A DNA stretch of 64,000 nucleotides from contig JADJRG010000013.1 in NCBI GenBank assembly GCA_016712315.1, forward strand, positions 1,331,001 to 1,395,000, given 5' to 3'. Made by a program: the position numbers and the translations under genes. Under the pieces are notes generated by a model, which had not been told where the DNA came from, ran no database searches, and saw only the letters and a list, made by a program, of their open reading frames with translations. The stretch is from Nannocystis sp. GTDB lineage: Bacteria > Myxococcota_A > Polyangia > Nannocystales > Nannocystaceae. Below, one piece after another: positions 7,884-16,970 of the stretch (positions are counted from its first letter, which is position 1; the number at the start of each line of letters is the position of its first letter).

Positions 7884-9731
7884 TCAACGAGCGCGGCTTC
7901 GGGGCGGCCCGAAGCCGTAGATCACGTAGGCGCGCCCGCTCTCCGCCCCGTTGATCGCGGCGCTCGGCGCGCCGACGATCACATCCAGAACGTCATCGCC
8001 GTTGATATCGCCGGGCGCCGCCACGGACCAGCCCGCGCGCGACTCCTCCGACTCGCCGTCGATCGCGAAGCCACCCTCGCCCCTCGCCACATCCGCGAGC
8101 GAGACCACCCCAGGCTGCTCGCGGCCGAACACCACATACGCGCGCCCGGCCTCGCGCAGCTGCCCGACATCGGCCGTCGGCGCCCCCAGCAGCAGGTCAT
8201 CGCGGCCGTCGCCGTCGAGGTCACCCGCCGGCGCGATCACCAGCCCTGACTGCCCGTATCGCTGCGCCTCGCCGTCGATTACCAGCCCGCGCCCGTCCGC
8301 CGCCAGCGCCGTCAGATCCACCTCTGCCGGCAGCGACGCCGCGCCGAAGACCACGTAGACCCGCCCCTCGCGCAGCCCCGGCTGCAGCTTCACCTGCGGC
8401 GCTCCGATCGCGAAGTCCGGCGCGCCGTCGCCGTTAAAGTCGCCCACCGCCGTCGCCGCCGCGCCCGTGTGCCCGCCGCCCATCGAACCTGACCGAAAGA
8501 CCACATCAGGCGCCGCCTCGTCACCCGCAGCGCGGCCATAGACCAGGTACACGCGGCCGGCGTAGTCGCGCTCATCCACGGTCGCGAACGGCGCGCCGAC
8601 CAGCACCTCGCCGCGTCCGTCGCCGTTGAGGTCGCCGATCAGGCCGACCGCCGCGCCCGCCCACTCGAACTCCTCTAAGCCGTCGATCACGAATCCCCCC
8701 GCGCCGCCTGCGCCCAGATCTGCGAGCTCGACCGCCTCACCGCCGCTCCTCCCGAACACCACGTGGACCCGCCCGCGATCCAGCCCGCCCTCGCTGTATC
8801 CTGGCGCGCCGATCGCGAGATCGCCGCGGCCATCGCCGTCCACGTCGACGCCGCCGACCGCCGCCAGCCCCGCTCGCGCCTGCCAGCCCTCGCCGTGGAT
8901 CGCGAAACCACCGCCGCCCGCCGCCAGCTCTCCGAGCTCCAGACTAGCCCCGAACTCTGGCCGGCCGAAGACCACGTAACAGACCCCGACGTCGTCGCTG
9001 ATCGCGTCGACGAGCTCCGCCCGGGGCGCGCACACCAGCAGCTCCGCGAGGCCGTCGCCGCTCAGGTCGCCCGCGCCGCTGATCGACGAGCCCAGCCGGT
9101 CGCGCTCGCGCCGGCCGCTGATCACGAAGCCGTGCTCGCCCGCGGCCACCGACGAGGCGCTCGGCCGCGCTGACCCGCCCAGGACCATCAGCGCCCGGCC
9201 GCTGTCCGGCCCCGCGTCATCCGCCAGCGGCGCGCCGATCGCCAGATCGTCGACCCCGTCGCCGTTGATGTCCCCAAGGCCAGCGACGAGGGACCCCAAA
9301 CGATCCGCCGCGGCGACCCCATCGATCACGTAGCCGCGGCTGGTCCCGGCGATCCCGCCGAGGCCCAGCGTCACCGGGATCACCATCAAGTTCACCTTCG
9401 CGGCGCTCTGCCCGCGCTCCTCGTCGTCGATCCGATACGTGAACGTATCGAGCCCCCAATAGCCGGCCAGCGGCGCGTACGCGAACGATCCGTCGCGCTC
9501 CACGACCACGGTGCCGAGCTTCTCGGAGATCTGCATGGCGCTGATCACCCCGGTCGGCTCCCCCTCGTCGTTGGCGAGCAAGCCCGCGTCAGCCTCGACG
9601 ACCAACGTCTTGCCGCTGACGACCCGATAAAAGTCATCGACCGCCAGGCCAGCGTTCGGCGGCGGGTCGTCCCCGGTGCACGCGGAGAGCGAGAAGGCGC
9701 TGAAGAGCGCCACACGAGCGCGGAGCAGCAC
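7884..9731 (-). CDS. FG-GAP seven-bladed propeller lipoprotein with Ig-like domain
   Basis: The 615-residue product has a lipoprotein signal (FSAFSLSAC). A VCBS/cadherin-like Ig domain follows (about residues 30-115: VVEADAGLLANDEG...GSFAYAPLAGYWGLDTFTYRI). Then come seven FG-GAP repeats, each with a D-x-[DN]-G-D Ca-binding loop and an [AV]-x-x-GAP-type ending (for example GDINGDGVDDLAIGAP, GDLNGDGRGEVLVGAP, GDINGDDVLDVIVGAP). Seven repeats make a full integrin-alpha-like beta-propeller, so the gene looks complete. The protein should be lipid-anchored on the cell envelope and calcium-binding; adhesion is inferred. It lies 66 bases downstream of the Omp85-like gene on the same strand. Confidence 0.88.
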   Translation of the reverse strand: MLLRARVALFSAFSLSACTGDDPPPNAGLAVDDFYRVVSGKTLVVEADAGLLANDEGEPTGVISAMQISEKLGTVVVERDGSFAYAPLAGYWGLDTFTYRIDDEERGQSAAKVNLMVIPVTLGLGGIAGTSRGYVIDGVAAADRLGSLVAGLGDINGDGVDDLAIGAPLADDAGPDSGRALMVLGGSARPSASSVAAGEHGFVISGRRERDRLGSSISGAGDLSGDGLAELLVCAPRAELVDAISDDVGVCYVVFGRPEFGASLELGELAAGGGGFAIHGEGWQARAGLAAVGGVDVDGDGRGDLAIGAPGYSEGGLDRGRVHVVFGRSGGEAVELADLGAGGAGGFVIDGLEEFEWAGAAVGLIGDLNGDGRGEVLVGAPFATVDERDYAGRVYLVYGRAAGDEAAPDVVFRSGSMGGGHTGAAATAVGDFNGDGAPDFAIGAPQVKLQPGLREGRVYVVFGAASLPAEVDLTALAADGRGLVIDGEAQRYGQSGLVIAPAGDLDGDGRDDLLLGAPTADVGQLREAGRAYVVFGREQPGVVSLADVARGEGGFAIDGESEESRAGWSVAAPGDINGDDVLDVIVGAPSAAINGAESGRAYVIYGFGPPRSRAR

Positions 9732-9797
9732 GCTCCTCGGTGTAACACGTCTTCGGCGCGCCCGAGCGCCCCCGCACGGATTGCCGCGGCCGCACGC

Positions 9798-11141
9798 TCA
9801 AAAAGGGTGCTCGCCGGCGACGTACACGCCGTGGCCCTCGCGCGAGAAGCCGGCGTCCACGCGCAGCACGAAGAAGCGGTCCCACACCAAGAAGAAGCCG
9901 CCCCCCCGGCTCGCCTGGATCCCCGCGTGCAAGGGCTCGTTGCGCTGGAACACTTTGCCGAGGTCGACGAAGCCGCGCACCCCGAGGCCCAACGTCCACC
10001 GCAGCAGCGGCACCTCGAAGGGCTGGTAGCGCAGCTCGGTGAGCAGCACCGCCTTGGTGTCGCCGATCATCCTGAGCCGGTAGATCCCCCGGCCCATGAA
10101 CCGGCTCCCCAGCGCCTCCTGCGGCTCCAGGCCGCCGATCTGGCCCATCGGGATCAGCGGCGGCTTGCCGATCAGCGCGTCGATCGCGAACATCTGCGCG
10201 ATCACCAGCGTCGGCGTGAAGAGGGGGCGATACCAGCGCAAGCTCGCGTTGAAGCGCGCCCACGTCAGCGACGACCCCATCCACGGCCCGGCCAGCGTCA
10301 ACGACGCGTCGTGCAGCGCGCCAGTGGTCGGCTGATACTCGTTATCACGCCGATCCCACTGCACGCCGCCGATCACGTGGCCGCGGCGGTGCAGCCCCAG
10401 ATCTTGCGGCCGCTCTTGCGCCAACAAGCTCTCCGGGCGGGCGTCGATCCGGTCGACGGCGAAGTAGGCGCCGACGAACCATCGAAGCAGCCCCGGCGGC
10501 AGCGCTGCGGCCTCTGGGAGCCGCCAGAACGGCTCCGCGTAGCTCAGCGAGCCCGCGAAGGTGCTGACCCGGGCGGCGTAGCGGTCCGCGCGGAGGTCCT
10601 CCCCGCGGCGATCCTGACGATCGGCCACGCCGAAGTACGGGAACGTCGGATCGCCGTCGACCGTCGCCCTCACCACGACCAGCTCCTCCCGCCCGAGCAG
10701 GTCACGGAGCTGGAGGCGCAGGTCATGGTCGTGGATCAGCCGGGTCGACAGGCGCATGCCGAGGTCGAGCTGGATCCGATTCAGCGACGCGCCCGCGGGC
10801 CGGTTCACGTAGCGCAGGCGGATCCCGACGATCGCTCCATACGCCGGATCGCTGAGCACCATCATCACCGGCAAGAAGCGATGCTGGCGATACACCCGCC
10901 GCCGCCCCCCGCTCGCCGGGTCGAAGATGCTCTTGTATTGCCGCTTATCGACGACCCGAGGGGCGCTGCGTCGCCCTCGCCGCGGCGGCTCTTCGCCCTT
11001 CGCCGCGTCTCCTTGGGCCTCGGTCGGCGAGGGCTCAGGCGCGACCGCGCCGTCCGGCGCCGACGCGCGCGCGCTCGCCGACGCGCAGACGAGCGCGGTC
11101 GCGGCGATCAACCCGGCCAGGCGAGCCAGCACGGCGACCAC
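9798..11141 (-). CDS. Omp85/BamA-family outer-membrane barrel, apparently without POTRA
   Basis: The 447-residue protein has a signal peptide (ARLAGLIAATALVCASASARA) and a Pro-rich linker. A barrel-like region of alternating polar and hydrophobic residues then extends to a terminal Phe (GEHPF), the usual outer-membrane sorting signal. GRGIYRLRMIGDTKAVLLTELRYQPF near residue 345 resembles the region of the bacterial surface antigen (Bac_surface_Ag) barrel that includes the RGF/RGY-like loop and the following strands. There is little room for POTRA domains between signal and barrel. It could be a patatin-type or assembly-type porin or an orphan barrel. Substrate is unknown. Confidence 0.72.
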   Translation of the reverse strand: MVAVLARLAGLIAATALVCASASARASAPDGAVAPEPSPTEAQGDAAKGEEPPRRGRRSAPRVVDKRQYKSIFDPASGGRRRVYRQHRFLPVMMVLSDPAYGAIVGIRLRYVNRPAGASLNRIQLDLGMRLSTRLIHDHDLRLQLRDLLGREELVVVRATVDGDPTFPYFGVADRQDRRGEDLRADRYAARVSTFAGSLSYAEPFWRLPEAAALPPGLLRWFVGAYFAVDRIDARPESLLAQERPQDLGLHRRGHVIGGVQWDRRDNEYQPTTGALHDASLTLAGPWMGSSLTWARFNASLRWYRPLFTPTLVIAQMFAIDALIGKPPLIPMGQIGGLEPQEALGSRFMGRGIYRLRMIGDTKAVLLTELRYQPFEVPLLRWTLGLGVRGFVDLGKVFQRNEPLHAGIQASRGGGFFLVWDRFFVLRVDAGFSREGHGVYVAGEHPF

Positions 11142-11224
11142 TCTAGCGCGGCGCCGCGGATCGCTGCGACACCTCCGCCTGCGGCCGGCCGTCGACGGGA
11201 GAATTGAAGCGCGAGCGGGACGAA

Positions 11225-11938
11225 TCAGCGGCTCTTGGCGCCCCAGATCTTCGAGCGCCGCATCGCCGCCTGCACGTCGTTCATGAAGGACGCGCGGCGG
11301 TCGAGGTTATCGCCGAGGAGCTGCGCGAGCCCGTCGATCAGCAGCGGGAAGGTGTAGGGGGAGGGGTTGCAGCAGAGCAGCCACTCACGCATCTGCTCGC
11401 GCATCATCCCGGCCGACTCGGCCTGCGCCTTGCCGATCGACTCCGCGTAGGCGGAGAAGGTGCCTTGCACGTCGCGGAGCACCGGCCCGAGCTCGCCGAG
11501 CATCAGCCGATCGACCTCGTCCTCGGGCTCGCTGGTGACCTGGCCGTGCACGCCGCTCTCGGCGGAGTCTGGGGAGGCCGCGCGCAGCAGCGCCTTGATC
11601 GACGCGTGCTGCAGCTTCACCACCGAGCGCACCGTCGAGGTCACGTTGTCGCGGTCGAGCAGGATCGCCAGGTTCGACTCCTCACGCAGCGGGATGATCA
11701 TCATCCGCGAGCGGCCGAAGTTGATCAGCAGCTCCGCGAGCGGCGCGCCGACGGTCGCCGAGGCGACGACCATACGCCGCACCGTACGCGCCAGGTCCGC
11801 CGCGATCGACTGGTTGAAGACGCCGTCGCCGGAGAAGAGCGCGCCGTCGTCGGTGGTGATCAGGGCGCCGCGCACCCCTGGGATCGAGCTGAGCTCGCCG
11901 AGGAAGCTGAGGAGGCGGTTCTCCGCGTCGATGTTCAT
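11225..11938 (-). CDS. roadblock/LC7-domain protein
   Basis: The 237-residue product has a roadblock/LC7 fold in its first 120 residues (LLSFLGELSSIPGVRGALITTDDGALFSGDG...RSRMMIIPLREESNLAILLDRD). An alpha-helical C-terminal part follows without a known motif. Roadblock proteins such as MglB pair with small Ras-like GTPases and set cell polarity or act as GTPase-activating partners. Its ATG overlaps the stop of the preceding gene (ATGA, 11935-11938), and that gene ends in a second roadblock domain, so the two likely form a complex. No small GTPase gene is in the window. Confidence 0.8.
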   Translation of the reverse strand: MNIDAENRLLSFLGELSSIPGVRGALITTDDGALFSGDGVFNQSIAADLARTVRRMVVASATVGAPLAELLINFGRSRMMIIPLREESNLAILLDRDNVTSTVRSVVKLQHASIKALLRAASPDSAESGVHGQVTSEPEDEVDRLMLGELGPVLRDVQGTFSAYAESIGKAQAESAGMMREQMREWLLCCNPSPYTFPLLIDGLAQLLGDNLDRRASFMNDVQAAMRRSKIWGAKSR

Positions 11939-13476
11939 CGCTCGCCCTCCACACCCATGATCTGGTCGCGGATCGCGTCGGGGTCGTTGGTCGGCGCCAC
12001 CGACAGGACCGCCGAGGTCGCGCCCATACCGATCATGATCAACTGCTGGCTGTTGGTCGAGCGGGCGATCACCCCGTCGAAGACGTTATAGCCGAGCATC
12101 CGGGCGATCCTCGCCGCGCCGCGCATATAGAAGCCCGCGAGCGTCACCGCGGTGCTGTTATTGCGCATGTCCTCGGCGATCACTTTTCCGGTGCTCGAGA
12201 TGATCGCGACGCCGTCGACCCCCTCGTACTGCCAGAACTGGCCGAGCAGCGCCTCGCGCGTCTCGGGGTCGTCGAGCACGTCGCCGGACGACTTCTTCGG
12301 CGCCCGCGTCGTCGACGACGGCTCGTTGACCGGCTGCGCCCGCGGGGCCGGCCGGCTCGGCGGGGCGGCGGCCGGCTGCGCGAGCAGCAGCGGCTGGGTC
12401 TGCGGCTTGGAGACCACCTTCTCGAGCGTCTGCACCTTGCGGCGAGCGATCGGCACCCCGTCGCCGGGGACCTCCGCGCGCGGGCTCGCGGCGGAGGCGG
12501 GTCGCGGCCGCTGCGTCGCGGCGGCCGCCGCCGGACGGGCCGGCTTGGCCGGGACCGCCGGCAGCGACGCCTCATCGTCATCGGTGGGCATCGCCAGATC
12601 ATCGAGCATGCTCATCGCCGCCGCGGCGACGTCGGCGGCGACGTCGACGTCGGGGTGCGCGTCGGACCAATCGTCGGCCTCGCTGAGCGGCTCCTCTGGC
12701 TGCTGCTGCTCCTCCTCCTCGGCCTCCTCGGGCGGCTCGGGCTCAGGCTCCGCCGGGGGCACGTCATCGGCGCCGAGCAGCCCCTCGTCGAGCAGGCGCG
12801 CCGCCTCCATCAGCAAGTGGGTGCTCGAGCGATGCACGGTGCGCGCGGGCGGCGAGCGGAAGAGCGTCTCGCGGAACACGCCTTGGCCGACCGCGAGCAG
12901 CTTGTAGAACGCCGGCTCGCCGCGGTGCTCCTTGAACTGCACGTGGGAGATATCGCCGTGCTCGAACCAGATCGAGCCGATCCCGTCGCGCGTGGTCACC
13001 AGGACCGCCTTGTCGCGGCCGGTGAGCGCGATCATCTGCACGTAGTCGAAGAACTCGAGCTCGATCGCGTTGCTGAAGAAGCCGCGGCGAGGTCCGATCT
13101 CCGTGACCAGCGCGGCCAACCGCTCGAGGTCTACGGGCTTCTCGAGGAAGCGCACCGTGCCGTCGCTGCCGCGCCCGCGGCGATCGGGGCCCGCCGCCTC
13201 GCTCAGGACGATCACCGGGATCGACGGGTAGTAGCTACCGAGCCACTGGAGCAGCTCCGCGCCGTCGCCAGGCGAAGCGTGGAGGTCGTAGAGGACCAGG
13301 TCGAAGGGCTCACGGCGGAGCCGCTCGATCGCCTCTCTCGCGCCACCGACGTTCACCGCGCGGTGGCCCTCCTGGGACAAACGACGCTCCACCGCCGCCT
13401 GGAGGCTGGCCTCGACGACGACGAGCACATGGACGTGGACAGGGCTACGGGGGGCTGCGGTCACGCGGGCTGCCAA
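11935..13476 (-). CDS. receiver - DUF4388 - linker - roadblock fusion protein
   Basis: This 513-residue multidomain protein starts with a response-regulator receiver (VHVLVVVEASLQAAVERRL...DLVLYDLHASPGDG, phospho-acceptor Asp in LYDLH, Lys in LEKPVD). A DUF4388/PatA-like domain follows (IELEFFDYVQMIALTGRDKAVLVTTRDGIGSIWFEHGDISHVQF), then a long acidic and Ala/Pro-rich linker, and a C-terminal roadblock domain (WQYEGVDGVAIISSTGKVIAEDM...). Such proteins link two-component signalling to GTPase-type control. The frame opens at a TTG (13476) with no clear Shine-Dalgarno sequence; a GTG 12 codons further in is an alternative start. It is co-transcribed and overlapping with the second roadblock gene. 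Confidence 0.83.
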   Translation of the reverse strand: MAARVTAAPRSPVHVHVLVVVEASLQAAVERRLSQEGHRAVNVGGAREAIERLRREPFDLVLYDLHASPGDGAELLQWLGSYYPSIPVIVLSEAAGPDRRGRGSDGTVRFLEKPVDLERLAALVTEIGPRRGFFSNAIELEFFDYVQMIALTGRDKAVLVTTRDGIGSIWFEHGDISHVQFKEHRGEPAFYKLLAVGQGVFRETLFRSPPARTVHRSSTHLLMEAARLLDEGLLGADDVPPAEPEPEPPEEAEEEEQQQPEEPLSEADDWSDAHPDVDVAADVAAAAMSMLDDLAMPTDDDEASLPAVPAKPARPAAAAATQRPRPASAASPRAEVPGDGVPIARRKVQTLEKVVSKPQTQPLLLAQPAAAPPSRPAPRAQPVNEPSSTTRAPKKSSGDVLDDPETREALLGQFWQYEGVDGVAIISSTGKVIAEDMRNNSTAVTLAGFYMRGAARIARMLGYNVFDGVIARSTNSQQLIMIGMGATSAVLSVAPTNDPDAIRDQIMGVEGER

Positions 13477-13814
13477 TCTTAGCGCGAGGATTCACGGAGA
13501 CCGGCATCGCCGGCCGCACGAAACGACCTAGGGGATCGCGGTGCGCGAGTTCGCCATGGTGGATCCACCATGGCGCTCAGGCCCTGCTGCGGCAGTGTAA
13601 CGCTGATCACCGGATTCTCCGCGACAAAACATCCCACTGTGCACCACATGTAGGACGAGTGTGATCGATCGTCGCAGGGATCCACCGGTTCCATAAAACA
13701 ACCAAAACTATTCTCCGGTGACTTGCGCAACCTTGTTTGTGTCGAGGATTTTTTGTGAAGCCCGAATACATTTTCGTCTTCCGCCGCTCCGGGATCTTTG
13801 CCTATGCTGCTCGC
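13477..13814. other. intergenic region with a 24-bp palindrome
   Basis: No gene is supported in these 338 bases. They hold the perfect 24-bp palindrome (13552-13575) and an AT-enriched stretch (13690-13760) leading into the small Fis-like gene. The antisense frame across this region and into 14.3 kb is a shadow of the Fis-like gene and lacks family features. Confidence 0.5.
13552..13575. repeat. 24-bp perfect palindrome, copy 1
   Basis: The sequence is perfectly self-complementary over 24 bases, centred on GGATCC, with core CATGGTGGATCCACCATG. An 18-bp copy of the same core recurs at 15044-15061. These are the only two copies I see in the window. They bracket the gene-poor segment that contains the small Fis-like gene and a tandem array. 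Confidence 0.75.
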
Positions 13815-14039
13815 ATGCGCCTCCACCTCGAAAGCTACAAGCTCCACGAAGCCGAACGCCTCCTCTGCGAGGAAGCCCTCACCGCCGCCGGCAGCATTGT
13901 CGAAGCGGCCAGCCTGCTCGGAATCACCCGTCACGCGCTCAAGCGCCGGATCATCAAGCACCGCATCGAGTGGCCCCGCAAGGGCGCTGCGCCGGCGCTT
14001 GAGACTCAGGGCTCGGTCGCCGCGGCTGCTGCCGAGTAA
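13815..14039 (+). CDS. small Fis-type helix-turn-helix protein
   Basis: The 74-residue product is almost entirely a Fis-type HTH: AERLLCEEALTAAGSIVEAASLLGITRHALKRRIIKHRIEWP. In the Fis/HTH_8 family this is the DNA-binding end of NtrC-like activators; here it stands alone. The ATG at 13815 (MRLHLESYKLHEAERL) is chosen because the family match begins there. Longer in-frame starts add a stretch with no family match, and no strong Shine-Dalgarno sequence is seen. The same C-terminal motif recurs in the XRE/Fis fusion at 46609-47070. Role as nucleoid protein or regulator is inferred. Confidence 0.72.
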   Translation: MRLHLESYKLHEAERLLCEEALTAAGSIVEAASLLGITRHALKRRIIKHRIEWPRKGAAPALETQGSVAAAAAE

Positions 14040-14481
14040 CCTGCCCACGGCTGGGCCGCGAGAGCGCGAGGTGGTCACCCACCTCGCGCTTTCGCCGTTT
14101 TCGCGCTTGAACTCGGCAGACGACCTGGACGATCCGCGCCAGTAATTGCCCGCGATCGCGCCCGTCAGGCGCTGGATCGCCCGCGTACGAGCGCGTGACC
14201 GCGCCGGATCTGCGGACGATCCCGCCGTAGTGAGCGCGCTCGCGCGCCATGGCCACCCGCGCGCCACGGGCCCCGCCGCGCAGCTCACGCCGAGCGATGT
14301 GAGCGCGACCTGGGCGTCTTTGGAGCGAGGACGCGCGCGCTAGGACCGAGCTCTGCGCCGCCGAAGAGGCGCCTGTCTCACTCACTTGGGGGTCCGCCGA
14401 CCCCAGGACGTCCACCAGCGGACCGCGGTCGCGAGCCAGCCGGTCGACGGGCGCCGACCGAAGCGCGCTCGAGGCCCCCAT

Positions 14482-14600
14482 GATCGCTTGCGCGCTCCCC
14501 GCGATCGCTGGCGCACCCACCGCGATCGCTTGCGCGCTCTCCGCGATCGCTGCCGCCCGCACCATGATCGTTGGCGCGCTTTCGTGATCGCTGGCGCGCA
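14482..14600. repeat. 21-bp tandem repeat array, about six units
   Basis: GATCG recurs at 14482, 14503, 14524, 14545, 14566 and 14586, so the period is 21 bases five times in effect, the last step being 20. The unit reads roughly GCGATCGCTTGCGCGCTCTCC and is degenerate. Several units contain GCGATCGC, an 8-bp palindrome. The period is a multiple of three, but neither strand gives a plausible protein. Confidence 0.7.
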
Positions 14601-14652
14601 GGCACGCGCGGATCCGAGCGCCTCATCGCCCACCAGCGCGTGATGGCGGGAG

Positions 14653-14677
14653 GGAGATCTCATCTGAGGAGATCTCC
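14653..14677. repeat. paired GGAGATCTC inverted repeats
   Basis: GGAGATCTC (14653-14661) and GGAGATCTCC (14668-14677) lie 15 bases apart, centre to centre. They recall the GATC-core element at 4443-4467, though with different spacing. Candidate protein-binding site or hairpin; function unknown. Confidence 0.4.
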
Positions 14678-15043
14678 AAGTTCGCCCGCTTGCACCCTCC
14701 GTTGCGCGAAATCACGCCACCAGAAGATGACCCCTGGTCACCTGACCCCACCCTTGGATCGACCACCTATCATCGTTTTGTTGCTTTGCGCAACGCGCGC
14801 CCACATGTGCCAATAGGTAGGATTGAGCACCACGTGAAGCCCCACGATCCGCGACGGCTCTCCACGAGGAGGCGCTCGAAGCCGCGCACATGTCGACTTC
14901 ATGCGAAGAGTGTGTTTTGTTGTTTTTAAAACTTGGCTCTCGACGGGCCGGTGATCGCAAATAATTACCCAGCCTTAAGGCCCCCACGAAACCAACGAAA
15001 CAACGAAACCTCTATCGCGCAGCGAGCTTCACGGCTGCTGGTC

Positions 15044-15061
15044 CATGGTGGATCCACCATG
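15044..15061. repeat. palindrome, copy 2 (18 bp)
   Basis: CATGGTGGATCCACCATG is a perfect palindrome and identical to the core of the palindrome at 13552-13575, with centres 1489 bases apart. It lies just past the 3' end of the small minus-strand gene at 15083. Confidence 0.75.
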
Positions 15062-15082
15062 AGTCCGCCCGTGCGACCCAGC

Positions 15083-15316
15083 TCACTCGTCCTCGTCGCC
15101 GAGGATCTCCTCCTGCGCCCGGCGAATCGCCCTCGTGAGCGCGAGAATGCCCTCGTGCAGCTCCTCAGGGGCGTCGGGCAAGCAAATGTCAGGGCGCTCG
15201 ACGAGCTCCAGCAGGCTGGTCCAACCGGCGATAAAGGCCGCGAGCTGCGGCGCGGGGAGCCCCTCGGTGCGACCCAAGAGGAGCTGCTGAACGACGATGT
15301 GGAGCGGAGGCGACAC
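15083..15316 (-). CDS. hypothetical small acidic protein
   Basis: The 77-residue frame starts at GTG 15316 with an AAGG element about 10 bases upstream. The sequence is balanced and helix-forming (LAAFIAGWTSLLELVERPDI, EELHEGILALTRAIRRAQEEIL) and ends in a run of acidic residues (GDEDE). Codon choice is like that of real genes here, and competing frames look poor. I do not recognise the family. It is transcribed away from cysE, with which it shares the 15317-15446 upstream region. Confidence 0.55.
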   Translation of the reverse strand: MSPPLHIVVQQLLLGRTEGLPAPQLAAFIAGWTSLLELVERPDICLPDAPEELHEGILALTRAIRRAQEEILGDEDE

Positions 15317-15446
15317 GCGCCGAGCACCTTAGCCCGCGGGCCGCGGGCGCCCCAAAAAGGCCGCGCATCGCCGCCCCCGACCGCGCGGCGAGGAGCTGTG
15401 AGCCTTACCACGACGCCGGCCGACCGGCCTCCTGCGCCGCTCCACT

Positions 15447-16385
<939 letters not shown>

Positions 16386-16407
16386 TTTTTACAAAGTTCC
16401 TCAAAGG

Positions 16408-16911
16408 CTACGAGGGGCGCTTGCTCAGCCACTCGTTCATAAACACCGCGCTCTTGTCCCAGCCGTCGCGCAGCGACTTCTCCGCCGAGCTCTCGATCAT
16501 CCCGCCGATCCCGAACACCTTCGCCTCGTTGATCAGCTCGGCGGTGCGTCGCACCTTGTCCGCGCCGATCGCCTCGACCTTCAGCGTGCCCTCTTGCCGC
16601 AGCTTGTCGGCCATGGTGCTCGGCGTGACCTTCCAGCGCCAGATCTTGGTCGCCTTATCAAAGGTCCCCTCCTCGGTGTAGCCGAAGCTGTCGCCCATCA
16701 GCTTCATCACCGGCCCGGGCATCGTCACCTTCGGCTTGCCCGCGCACCGCCGCCGGATCGACGCCTCCGTCTCTTGCTGGTCGAGCACCGCGAACTCGGG
16801 GAAGCCGAGCGCGTCCTTGTAGAGGCGCAGGTTGAACTCCTTATCGAAGAAGAGCCGCCAGAAGGAGTCAACATCGCAGCGGATCTCGTGGACAACGCGG
16901 AAGGTCGGCAT
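16408..16911 (-). CDS. START-like (SRPBCC, DUF2505-type) protein
   Basis: The 167-residue protein opens MPTFRVVHEIRCDVDSFWRLFFDKEFN, typical of DUF2505 proteins, which adopt the START/Bet v1-like fold and bind hydrophobic ligands. The middle reads TEEGTFDKATKIWRWKVTPSTMADK, another family-like section. There is no signal peptide, so it is cytoplasmic. Ligand and role are unknown. It is convergent with cysE and lies 59 bases downstream of the start-proximal end of nothing else on its strand, so it is probably transcribed alone. Confidence 0.7.
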   Translation of the reverse strand: MPTFRVVHEIRCDVDSFWRLFFDKEFNLRLYKDALGFPEFAVLDQQETEASIRRRCAGKPKVTMPGPVMKLMGDSFGYTEEGTFDKATKIWRWKVTPSTMADKLRQEGTLKVEAIGADKVRRTAELINEAKVFGIGGMIESSAEKSLRDGWDKSAVFMNEWLSKRPS

Positions 16912-16970
16912 AGTGCGCGCAGCATAGACCGCCGGTAGCGGCCAGCGCGACTCGGCGAGGCGCCCAGCGC

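Larger units (their letters stand above)
14040..15082. other. gene-poor segment with tandem and inverted repeats
   Basis: About 1 kb without a convincing gene. Frames here have no family character and mixed codon use. It contains a 21-bp tandem array (14482-14600), a GAGATCTC inverted pair (14653-14677), AT-rich patches (14755-14830 and 14905-14970), three close copies of ACGAAAC (14986-15009) and the second palindrome copy (15044-15061). It may be a regulatory or recombination-derived region; a non-coding RNA cannot be excluded. Confidence 0.5.

Noticed and set aside
13479..14288. Antisense frame across the small Fis-like gene, with similarity to an antisense frame at 46156-47061
   Set aside because: The likeness between the two antisense frames comes from the sense-strand Fis domains being related. 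Neither has a family feature.
14386..14643. Heptad-like protein repeats (DRLRALR type) encoded by the tandem array
   Set aside because: The repeats arise from the 21-bp DNA period being divisible by three. The frame has no plausible start or conserved feature.
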